A stretch of DNA of 64,000 nt, taken from positions 372,001-436,000 of the forward strand of contig JAIXMQ010000002.1 of assembly GCA_025716855.1 (NCBI GenBank), given 5' to 3'. A program made the position numbers and the translations under genes. The first letter of the stretch is position 1. Each line of letters starts with the position of its first letter. Positions 33,355-44,555 of this stretch are shown piece by piece. The notes under the pieces were generated by a model. It did not search any database and had not been told where the DNA came from. It saw only the letters and a list, made by a program, of their open reading frames with translations. Source of the stretch: Pilaira anomala (taxonomy: Eukaryota; Mucoromycota; Mucoromycetes; Mucorales; Mucoraceae).

Positions 33355-33527
33355 ATAACAATTGTTCATATAATATAAATTGTGTATTAAAAAAATAAAA
33401 AAATAAAATCATAACGATAGTATATATCTCTTTCCAGGGTTTTAAACAACTGAAACAAATCACATATACATTTTTTTTTCTTTTTTTTTTTTTTTTATGA
33501 AGCTGTATCTCTTGTTCTTTTATTTAT

Positions 33528-34815
33528 ATGTTTTATATGCTAGCATTATATTTATTATTATTTGTTGCTGGTTACATCAACGCAACCAGTATTTCTTTAC
33601 CCATTACTAAACGCTATCCACAAGGCAATCGATTAAAAAAGCGTATTCAATATAATTCAACACTCTTTAACGACGATGGTTCAGAATATTTAATAAAAAT
33701 TGGTGTTGGTACACCTATTCAAAATTTTACAGTTTCTTTGGACACAGGAAGGTAAAAAAAAAAAAAATTACATGTGACATTTGCATCTATCAAAAAAAAA
33801 AAAAAAGTGACGTTACTTAATCTCTATATATAGTGCTGATTTATGGATACCATCTATAGAATGTCCAATGGAACAGTGCCCATTAACACGATTCAATGCG
33901 TCACAATCCTCTACATTTGAGAAAACGACGTCATTATTTCATGTGGAATACGGAATTGGAAACGTCAACGGGACATATGGTAAAGATCATGTCTATTTGG
34001 GGTCAGCGCACGTTCCTCAACAGTTGTTTGGATTAGCCAGTAGCACACGTGATCTTATCCTAGTGACATCAACAAATACAGAGGAAATCGCCAATGGCAT
34101 CTTTGGTCTAGGCCATCCTTCTCTCACACGAAAAGAAGATAAATACGAACCTTTTATGTTTCAATTAGCCAAACAAGGGATGATTGATTCAGCCATATTT
34201 TCAATTAGTATGGGATCAAGAACAGAAGAAGGATGGAGTGGAGAAATGGTGATAGGTGGTACAAATGAAGCAAAATATGTAGGCGAGATTGAATATGCAG
34301 ATGTGATGTCAAATAGTAGTTATTGGATGGTAGGAGGCCAATCAATAGAGATCATGCAGGAAAACAATGTAGTATACAATGCAACATTTGATGGAGTACG
34401 AGGCATGATTATTGACACAGGTACCACATTAAGTTATGTAGATCCAGTGTTAGCACAAGAAATTGTACTCCAAGTGGCGGGAACGGAAAATAATAAGGTT
34501 GCACTTGATCATATGTCAGGTACGTATATCGTTCATTGTCAAGAACCAAGATTTCGAGATCAAACTTTAAGAATAAATCTGGAAAATGGGATTGTGTTGA
34601 ATATACCAATGTCAGATTTGTTCATTCCATTAGAAGGTAAAACTTTGGAGGATTCAACACAATGTATGTTTGGAATTGCTCCTTGGATGTCTACCGGTAC
34701 AAGTGATAAAATGAATAAAAATGGTTGGATCTTAATAGGCGATTCTATACTAAGGTCCACTTACTTGGTATTTGATATGCAAGAAAATCGTGTTGGATTT
34801 GCAAAAGTATTATAA
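33528..34815 (+). CDS. Secreted aspartic protease, no GPI tail
   Basis: Two exons (33528-33751 and 33834-34815) encode 401 residues. A signal peptide (MFYMLALYLLLFVAGYINA) and propeptide ending near KKR precede the mature enzyme. Catalytic residues are Asp72 (LDTGS, split by the intron at the same place as in the neighbour) and Asp269 (IDTGTTLSY). YGIGNVNGTY and the terminal GDSILRSTYLVFD are conserved. Unlike the upstream gene it stops right after the core (VGFAKVL), without spacer or hydrophobic tail, so it should be released rather than anchored. The start at 33528 is chosen because an ATG about 30 bp upstream is in another frame. The pair clearly arose by tandem duplication. Confidence 0.94.
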
Positions 34816-35314
34816 AATAAAAATAAAAAAAAACGTTTTGTGTCACGCAAGTCTAAAAAAAAAAAAATTTTTTTTAGGCTGTATCAATGGTATCACAGCA
34901 ACAACAACAAGAAGAACAACAGCAACAAATGGTTTCCCCTGGCAACAAGATATCTCCGCTATGGTTGCTAACCTGGATTATTAAAAAAAAAAAAAAAAGG
35001 TTTTCTTTTTGAGGTGGTTTGAATTGGTCCGTGCCTAAGATAAATAAAAAAGATAATAAACTTTGCTTTTTAATAGTCAGATTTAAAGTTTATTCTTTTT
35101 TCTTCTTTCTTTATTCATTCTTCATTTCAATTCTTGTGTCATGTTGCATGTGATAAGTAAAAAGTGAATTATTTGATTTCTTGACTTTTTTTGTAATCAT
35201 GAGATGCAATTGTATCACACTTTTTACTTTTTTTTAAAAGTTCAAAAATACTTTTTATTCATATTCCGCTGTTTTGTGATTGGTTTCTATTTAATTTTTT
35301 TTTTTTTTTCTCCC

Positions 35315-35345
<31 letters not shown>

Positions 35346-35425
35346 TTTTTTTTCTCTCTTCTCTCTTTCCTCTTTTTTTTCTTTTTTACTTTTTTATAAA
35401 AACACTTTTTTTTTTTTCTGATTCG
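34816..35425. other. Gap with a short Q-rich frame and long T-runs
   Basis: A 41-codon frame at about 34887-35012 (MVSQQQQQEEQQQQMVSPGN, then PLWLLTWII) follows a TTTTAG acceptor-like site; it may be an exon, but no partner was found. The rest is T-rich (35300-35420) and is the likely promoter/5' leader of the next gene. Confidence 0.4.
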
Positions 35426-36237
35426 ATGACTATTGATAATAATAAAGAAATGTTAATGAGACGTTTGGCAGATGCAAGTCAATATAAAATATACCCATCG
35501 ATTATTCCTAGAAATGAACTCCCTTTAAGAAAAATATTATTAACCACGAGGTAATTTCCCACACACGTACCAACACCCCCTCGTCCTTTTTTTTTTTTTT
35601 CTTTTTTATATTTATTAATTTTTTTTATATTTATTTTTTATTAAATATAAAAAGATTATGGAATCATGTACGTAGACAGCAAGCTCTGATGACGATGCCT
35701 GCGGAAGATTGGTTATTTGATCAACAACAACAAGAGGCACTCTTTATGTTTAATAATGAACAGAGTATACCTAAACCAGAACAAGAACAAGAAGAACAAG
35801 AAGAAGCACAAGTACAAATAAAAGAAGAAGAAAAACAATTGGAAAATACATCAACTATTACAACAACTACAACAACTACCACAACAATTACTAATACAAC
35901 AACAACAACAGCAGCAGCAGCACAAGATTGGACTTGGTTTAATGAAGAACCAAAGGAACAAGTACTTTTAGATTCATTTAGTCACGAGGAAAAAGAACAA
36001 GAAAATAATAATAATACCCAACAAGTCCTATTGATTAAATCAACCAGTAATCTCTTATCCCATGATTTATTAATAGAAAGAAAGCGTACCTTTGATGATT
36101 TATCTGATGAAGAATCAAACAAAAAACCTAAACACTTTCATCACCATCATTATACAATCGATTCCCCGGCTTCACCGGCTGGTCCGGCTTCTCCTCCAAC
36201 TTCTCCGAATAGTCCTGCAGTCTTATTAAGTGCATAA
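35426..36237 (+). CDS. Low-complexity hypothetical protein, 235 aa
   Basis: Two exons (35426-35550 and 35655-36237) join in phase (AG-A). I do not recognise the family. The N-terminal 60 residues look structured and basic (MLMRRLADASQYKIYP, LPLRKILLTTRRLWNHVRRQ), followed by the acidic MPAEDWLF. The middle is Gln/Glu-rich, then a Thr run, then WTWFNEEP. The C-terminal part has a possible nuclear targeting/phosphorylation region (RKRTFDDLSDEES, NKKPKHFHHHH) and several SP motifs (SPASPAGPASPPTSP). A regulatory, perhaps nuclear, role would fit but is only inferred. It is convergent with the second kinesin. Confidence 0.8.
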
Positions 36238-36380
36238 GATTCCCTATTATTTTTATATACAACTCTCTCTCTCTCTCTCTCTCTGTTTCTATTTTCTTTT
36301 CTTTTTTTTTCTTTTTTTTTTTACTATTATTACTACTATTATTACATATTCAACGAAAAAAAAAAAAAGGGCGAAAATCC

Positions 36381-36422
<42 letters not shown>

Positions 36423-36880
36423 TATATACGGTAAAACTTATAACCATTATGCCTATAAAAAGAAAAATAAATAAAAAACTGGGCCAATTAAATCATGTTT
36501 GGGCGTTTTATTCTTTTGATTTACTTTGAATGGTAATACCGGGTTATGATTTCATGTTGTACAGCATGTAAAGAGTAGGACATTTTGTCATTTTTGTAAA
36601 TCAGCTGTTATACAACAAACACAGGCTTTTTTTTTTTTTTTTTTTCTTCCAATCTATTTGATTTATATATATATATTTTCTTTTTTTTTTTTTGCCTTAT
36701 TTCATCACTTCATGTCGATCAATAATTTTTGTACACTGTAACTCTATATATCAAAAAAAAAACCATTATAATAATAAATTTTGAACAATAAGTCATGTAA
36801 CACAAAGAAAATATCTTTAATAATTTAAATATACACATACAAACAATATTGTTTTCTTTTTTTTTTTACAAATCATAACT
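36238..36880. other. Convergent 3' spacer
   Basis: The spacer lies between the stops of the low-complexity gene and the second kinesin. It contains a (CT)n run at 36263-36284 and an A-run at 36388-36415. No gene is seen. Confidence 0.6.
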
Positions 36881-39800
36881 TCATCTGTTGTAATACAGAA
36901 AAAGTGCTACGCAGAGTGCGCTCCAACGGTTAAAGATTAATGAGCGTAGTAAGGGTTGCTTTAGAGATCTTGAATAAGGTACATATCCATCATTATTCAC
37001 TTCAACTGTAAGTTTGATACCTTTTGGCTTATATACAACCTCTTCATTTAAACTTAATGCAATTGTTTCAACATCACTATCATCACTGCTATTACAAATC
37101 AAGTTCTTGTTATCCCAGAAAAAGTCTTCTTCTTCTTCAGATTCGTCTTCAGACACTGAATATTCAGATAATAACTCGGGTAATACTTCTTCTTCTTCTT
37201 CTATGATTATATTATGATTGTAAACAAAGGAAGGACTGTTATTCTTAAATTCAATAAATGAAACTGCTTCATCAATTGAAGTAAATAGAGTAGATGGTGG
37301 TGGTGATGATATTACAACAGAAGATACTGCACTTTGAATTACATTTTGTAAAGCTTGTGTGATGGTGTTTTTAGGTACATGAATTTCTTGAGGCTTATTA
37401 AAAACGAGAGAGGACAAGACGCCTTGAAAGAGACTAAAAACAGCTTTAGATAGATCTACATGTTCTGTAAACGAAGTCAAGAGACCATCATTTTCTTTCT
37501 TATATGAAAGACCTGCAGAAATAGCTTCAGAAACATGTTGAACTGCTACTGAAATGGCCGGTGTGAGTAAATCATCTGTTTGTGTACTAGCTATGGTAGG
37601 AGGAGTATTATATGATTCAGTTTGTGTAGCTTGAGTAGTGGGTTTATATTCGGTCTGTGTAGCTTGAGTTAAAGGCATATCTTGTAACGAATGTAAATGA
37701 GAGGGCGTAGGTGAAGGAGGTGGGTTGGGTTGGGTCAAATTAGATGCTTGTTGTTGTATACGGTTTAATTCTGTTTCCAATTGTTCAATACGTGCATCTC
37801 GCTTAAACAGTAATTCATTTTGTTTGGCATGAACTGAATTCATATGATTTATCATGGCTTGCATGGATTCTACTCGAATTAATACCTTGTCCATTTGCTT
37901 TTGATGTGCAGTTATTTGTGCTGCAAATCCTTCTTCGCATCGAGCAACCACATCACGCATAGTAGTAAACTTCGCTAGCTCTTCTGAAGTTAAATTGGCA
38001 TAATGTGACAGCTACATAACATTTATGTTTTTTAATTATTTGACAAAATACATCTTGTAAAAAAAATATATATATATATTTTTACCATCTCTGTATTTTT
38101 AGTTCGGCCATGATCTTCTTCTTTTGAACTGGTCAGAATGAGACCTAATAATCCTTTAAGACGTGTTCTTGTTTCAGCTTCAATCTATAAAATAGAATTT
38201 AAATAAAAGTTCTAAAATATATGTATATATAAAGTTTACATTGTTTTTCTCTTGCATCTTTGTTTGTAATTCTGCAATTTTTAAAAGACAGTTTTGAAGT
38301 TCAGAGTTATCCAGAATCTGAGTAAAAATTTGATAAAATTAGAAACCAAAAAGAGATTACTATTATATATATTGAGTAGCTTACTCTTGTCATTTTAGCA
38401 GCTGTCTTAATTAACTTTGCTCGTTGTGCGAATCTTAAAGTATTCAAGGATTCGTCCTTAGAGGCTAAACTAGGATTGATAGTACAAATAACTGAAATTC
38501 TTGCATTGCCAGATAAAGCAGCTTGTAGGATCCTTGTTAATTTGGAATCACGAAACGGGATATGGGATGACCTATATATAGATGGTACAGAAATGTTTAT
38601 ACAAAAAAAAAATGCATGTGGCGTAATAATTGAACTTACGGTTCATCACTAGTGAGTTTAGAAATGACGTTTCCCAAAGTCAATAAACTTTTATTAATAT
38701 ATCCACCTTCTTTTCTTCTTTCAATATCGGTGGCTACTTTTTCTGAACCTGCTAAATCAATCAAGTTCTTTTTTTTTAAAAAAAAAAGAAAAAAAAAATA
38801 TTGTTACTATGGAATTAAATCTCTTTCTTCCTCTCCTTACCAATTGAGAAACGCGAACTCCTCGACCGGTATCAATGGATAATCCTTTCGATCTACTCTC
38901 AATCACTAACTGAAAGATAGTATGGGACCGACTACTGTGTTCGTTATAGTCTGTAGCACTAATATGACGGTTCCGCTCACCATTATGAATACACGCCATC
39001 ACTTCTTTCACTGTCTTCACCATCACTTCCTGTAAATTACGAACAATAACGCCCTTTTTCTTATCTTCAATGATTTCAGGGCTCATGTTATCTGAATTTA
39101 ATAAATCTTTAATTTTCTCATTATAGATTTCCATATATGATACACGTAACAAGTATTCTCGCTTGGCTGTGTCCTATAATGTTTTATCGGACAAAATTGA
39201 ATATTTAGTCTTTTGTTTGTTTGTATATATCTATCTATCTCTTTCTTTATATATTACCTCCTCGATATAGGAAAACACTTCTTTGATGGCACGTGGTATT
39301 ACTCCCGGCTCAGCTTCGGTACCTGATCAAAATAAATAAATATTTAAAATTTGCCAAAAAAAAAAAAGGATTTGCTTTACACATTAAACTTACCCATCTG
39401 CAAAAAAAAAATAAAAAACAAATAACAAATAACAAATAACAAATAACAAATAACAAAAAAAAAATAGCTTAATAAAAATGTGTGACATAAACGACGTGTA
39501 TATACATATTTTTTTTTACCATTGTCTACATATTAAAATATAAGAATTAATTCATTTTATTAATTAAAAATAACATTCAGTATTATATGTACTTACGTAT
39601 GTTTTACCACTTGCTGTCTGACCATAAGCAAACACAGTACCTATCAAAAAAAAATTTCTTTTTGAGTTTTTTTATGAAAAAAAAAAGTAAAATTATTTAG
39701 GCTATATACCATTATAACCCATCATAGAAGATCTAAAAAAAAATATATGTTAAGTAAACAGTGTATAATAAAAAGTTAAGATCGTTTTATACCTAACAAG

Positions 39801-40167
39801 GTCTAGAATTCCAGAATTATAGATTTGTTCATTATCTCCGCCAACCACAACATTATCTATAATTTGTCAAAATGTTATGTATCAGAAAAGTAGAACGAAA
39901 TTAAACGTTGGATCATTATTTACCGTAGCTAAAAATGTTGCTAGAGGGTCGTGCAAGTGCAATTGATCCTCGCTCTGGATTGATTTTCCAACAAGGCTCT
40001 TCTGTCAATTCTTTTTTAGAACTGGGTGGTCTACATCGTACCATCACTTGTACATTTTCTCGAATCGAACTCGATTTGGTTGGTAATGGAGCTTTTGGTA
40101 ACCTCAAGGAACTGGTAGATGATGTAGGTGTTGGGTAAGCTGATATAAATGGGATAGGTGGTATCAT
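36881..40167 (-). CDS. Kinesin-7-like motor, paralogue 2, about 792 aa
   Basis: Thirteen exons on the minus strand: 40167-39924, 39856-39793, 39732-39710, 39640-39597, 39525-39520, 39397-39394, 39322-39258, 39173-38841, 38767-38640, 38571-38385, 38317-38240, 38184-38086 and 37984-36881. They sum to 2379 nt in frame only if the last exon starts at 37984 (CTTCAG acceptor). The acceptor homologous to the other paralogue (near 38013) leads to a one-base frameshift. Motor motifs are [17 protein letters not shown] and DLAGSE. The tail keeps TPAISVAVQHVSEAIS and VPKNTITQALQNVIQ and ends FNRWSALCVALFLYYNR. It lacks the STEEEKE repeat and has a shorter acidic region (SEDESEEEED). It faces the paralogue across about 6 kb containing three other genes. 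Confidence 0.88.
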
Positions 40168-40202
40168 TGTATGTATATATGTATATTTTTTTTAAAAAAT
40201 AA

Positions 40203-40235
<33 letters not shown>

Positions 40236-42493
40236 GGAAGTCTTCTTTTCTCGTTTATGCTAACGGTACCAATATTTATATATGCCTGTCTTGAGATTAT
40301 AAACAGTCCAAATAAAGTTGAGAAGCGAAAAAAAAGGCCTAATTCGGATATTGACCGTATATGATGAGGGTCTGTTACTCCTGATACATGAAGGGGATTT
40401 AGATATTATAAGTTTTTGAACAAAACTGAATAATAAAAAAAAAACTGTAAATACAGTCGCTTAGTATTTCCTCTTGCACCCTATTTTTTTGTTTTGTTAG
40501 AGTTTTAGAAAATAACAATAACAGGATTATATTAGACAGATACATGCCGAATTGACAGCTTTCTTCTGAAAGACATGTTTTACATAAACTTGGATTTAAA
40601 AAAAAAAAAAAAAAAAAAAAACTTTTTTTTTTGTCAGAGAGAGGCAAGATATTTATGCGCATCTACGCACGAAAATCTCTCTTTCGTCACTAAATCATCT
40701 AATACTTTCTTTCCCCCTATTTTTAAGCCCATAAATTATATACACTTGTCACTTCAACTTTTTTTTTTTTTTTTTTTTTTTTGTTATCGTATGCCATGAA
40801 AATCAAACCGCCCACATACACATAATCGTCTTTCTAGTTTTTGAAATGACGATATAAAAAAACTTGTTTCCCTTTCTAATTCAAGAATGCTACGGTCGTT
40901 TAGTTAGATGTATATACACATACACAATGTATGCAATAGATATATACCAAACTTGTTTATCTGTATCATCTATCTGACTTTTTTTTTTTTTTTATCAGCG
41001 TCGGCAATAGAGTTCAATAGTTTCTAAATAAAACGGGATCAAACGCTCAAACAACTAAGTCTTAGTCCCGAATTATAAGCAACTAACTCTTCTAGGTAAA
41101 AAATAAAAAAAAGGGATGTTTTTATAAGCGTGGAGGAGGGATATATATTAATGATGATTTCCGGTAAAAGTAAGGTTTTGATAACTAAGATATGTATTGG
41201 TATATTAAGTGACACTTAATACATCAACGCACTTTCTGTGTCCCTCTCTCTATAATACCTCAGTATGTAATATATATTCAAGTGATTCATTGTTCCTGTT
41301 AAGAATTGTTTTTTGTTTGTTTTTCTATACATGGATTGCTTAAAATGACTATATCTCCGTCATTTATTTAAAGGGTTTCAACTGCCCTTTTTCATCTTCC
41401 CGTTTATAGAAATTCAAATAAATACGAACCCAAAATTCATTTACATACGCAATATATGTCGATTAGAGAAATATATTCTGTGTGGCATATTTTATTCGTT
41501 TTATTTTTATTTTTCTTAGAGATAAAACAAATAAATATATTGTGAGAGTCTTTGATATAAAAGGTTAAAAAGGTTTTAGGCATTTCAGTTGTATTATTAA
41601 AAAAAAAAAAAAGGCGTCGACACGTTTTAATTATTACATATACATTATATGCGCTTTTTTTTTTATTGTTATTAAGTGAAATAATTAAATATATATATAC
41701 GCGATATTTCTGTTTTACATCTATTTAATAAAATTATTTGAAAAAAAAAATAGTATGTGAAGATCGAAAATATAAATTTTCATATAAAGTCAAAATATGG
41801 AGAAACATATGACAACACTTAATCATTCATCGTTTAATGTATTTTGGAAAAAAAAACACGCAGTCTGATCCAAGGATTGAATTAGACACCCTTCAAAATG
41901 GAAATAACAATAACTAGTTCAGTGCGCCTTTTTCTTTCTTTAAAATCTAACTAAAGAACTTTTTTATAACTTAGACCAAAAAGCATCTTTACGTAGTACT
42001 TGTGAGATAAATAGAATCTACATATTATTCCTGCTCCTGCGTTATACTTCATCATTTATCCCCCCAGAAAAAAAAAATATTTAATATTACTTATATTTTT
42101 AAATCTATATTTTAATTAGCTCCGTTAAAAACAAAAAGTAACACTTTTCTATATAAATAAAGAAAAATAGAATAACATAATATATTTACTTATTCTTAAT
42201 TAATATTTTGCTAAAGAAACTTATTATTTGTGTATTGAATCTAAATAAAAAAAAATCGCTTGAATAAACAAAATATTGTGTCTTGTATTTGGGTGGATAA
42301 AAAAGTGATTTGTTCACAAGAGTGACAGAAACCGAAAAATCGGCTGAAAATGATATTTAAAAGCAACTACTAAGACATACTTGATTGGATACAGCATCCT
42401 CAGTTTGGGTATTATCATGTGACTATCACGTGATGATGACTTTATGCTTACATTTAACATATATTTATTAATTTGGTCAGACTATCACAACAA
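40168..42493. other. Gene-poor AT-rich region
   Basis: The promoter of the minus-strand kinesin lies at the left edge, with a GA run at 40207-40234. The rest is AT-rich with A/T runs. No coding, RNA or repeat signal was found. Confidence 0.5.
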
Positions 42494-42575
42494 GTCGCTT
42501 TGTCCGAGTGGTTAAGGAGTATGACTAGAAATCATATACGCTCTGCGTGCGCAGGTTCAAATCCTGCAGGCGACG
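42494..42575 (+). tRNA. tRNA-Ser (anticodon AGA)
   Basis: The 82-nt sequence folds as a class II tRNA. The acceptor stem GTCGCTT pairs with AGGCGAC, and the D arm holds GAGTGGTTAAGG. The anticodon arm is TATGA-CTAGAAA-TCATA with anticodon AGA, which reads UCU. A long variable arm follows (ACGCTCTGCGTGC), then a T arm with GGTTCAAATCC. The long variable arm fits Ser. No intron is seen. A T-run follows directly downstream (CTTTTTT), the expected RNA polymerase III terminator. Confidence 0.95.
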
Positions 42576-44555
42576 ACATCTTTTTTATATTTTTTGGAGA
42601 ATGTAGTGTGTGTAGATTATGTTACACAGGTCCTTAGAAACCGAAATCTGCAGTGTTGTTAAAAGTAGTTTGTTCGTAGTTAAAGAAAAATAAGTTCGAT
42701 AAAGATAAAAAAGAGTTTCGTGAGCACCAGTTCCTGTTGACAAGTAGAACGACTTGATAAAGTAAAGTAAAAATAAGAAAATAGAGTTTTTTTAAAAGTA
42801 AAATACAATGGAGAGTTTAATATCCAAGGGAATCCAAATGTAAGAAATAAAATAAAATATAATAAAAATAAGATATTATTAAATCAAAAGATAAGGTCTT
42901 TAAGTATAAAGAGGAATAAGGGTTTTAATTGTTACAAAATAGTGAATTGATTTTTATTTAGTTTGATATTTTTTAAAGGTATTTATATGATTTCTAATTT
43001 TTAATATTTTTACCAAAACTGTGTTTTTAAAGGAGCATCCTCGTCAAGAAGCATCGTCGTTGAGAAGGATGGTCGTTGAAGACAATAGATAATTAAATAA
43101 GGTATTAGGTGAAATTCAGTGTAACAGTGTTTATGACAGAACTAACAATACAGATCTATATTGTGAATAATGATGATATTAAGTTTACAGTAAAAGTCAG
43201 TTCATTTTTATTACATTTAAGTTTTGTACTTGGATTCTTCTGGGTCTTTAGGCTTATCCATTGTATCTTTAACAAAAATCTACTCTTTTATCTATTTACT
43301 TTATTAATCAAGTCATCATTCTACTTGTCAAACAAGAACTTGTGCTCACTTTTATTTAATCCTGATATTATTGCCTACTACTGATTTTCTTTTATCAGAA
43401 CATTTTTGGTGGTCATTTTTTTTATAAGTTGTTTATGTTACATGCTTTAGTGTCAAAAACAAACATAACTCATCACATAGAGTTATTTTATGCAAGCAAG
43501 AAATTTACAGTAAACATTATTTTTCATGTGATAGTTTGGCAGAGATATCTCTCGACGCGTTTATTTATCTTTAAAATGCAATTGGACTGAAATAGATGTT
43601 ACAAATGAAAAAATCATATGCAATTTTTTTTAAAAAAAGCTTTGATGAATCAAAAAAAAAAAAAAAAAGGAATGATTATGTAAATACATTACTTATAAAT
43701 AACTGAAAATAATCAATGATCAGATAATAGAGTTACTGGAACACTCATTTGAATCCATTGAATTTTATTTAAGCCTTTTTTTTTTTGATAAATTATAATA
43801 AATATTATAAATTAGCACGAACATTCATTAAATGATTTCTATATCAAACAATATTAAAGTGGCACTTTTTGATATTGTTTGTTGAACTTTTTTTTCGGAT
43901 GACACCATTTTTTAGTCCTGGACCCGCAGGTTGTCAGCATATATATTTGTATATTTTATTTTAATGTTTTAGATTCGTTTTTTCTTTAACGGAAAGTGGG
44001 GCTTTTAATCTCCCACGATTTTATTTTAAAAGATTTACCTAAAAAAAGTTCCAAATCTCAAATTGCTCAATGGACCTTATGGAAATCATTAGTAGTCTAG
44101 CTATGCCTCTAATATTATTTTATTGAGTTACATAGATATTGAGGCGAGTTATCTTACATATAAGTTTTTGAAACAATCCAGATTATTTATAGCACTATTA
44201 CGCCATGAGCGATCGGGACCATTTCAGTAACTCCTGCTTCCGAACATGCGTCCGTTCGCTTACCATTTTTTGATTAAAGTCCATCTTTTTTTTTTTTTTT
44301 TTTTTAATTCTAATAACCTCATAAATGATTATTGAAAATAAAGAATATACTTTTTTTATAAATTATTCAAATTTTATCTGCGTCAAATCCTTCTCGCAGT
44401 GCTTAGTTTGAAACAACTGTAGGTTGTACAAATAGACCAAATTTAACTCTTCACCAGCCCTCTCTACCGCAGTTATAAATAGTTTTTTCTTTTTCTGCAC
44501 TTTGTAATCCTTTCTTTACACTTTCTTTTTTTTTTTTTTTTTTTTTTAAAAAAAA
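42576..44555. other. Gene-poor AT-rich region, promoter of the giant gene
   Basis: No gene is seen. The last 60 bp (T-run of 20+ followed by eight A) run straight into the ATG of the next gene, so the leader is very short or entirely homopolymeric. Confidence 0.5.

Noticed and set aside
35204..35425. Phe-rich upstream extension of the low-complexity gene
   Set aside because: T-run read as poly-Phe; the ATG at 35426 is the natural start.
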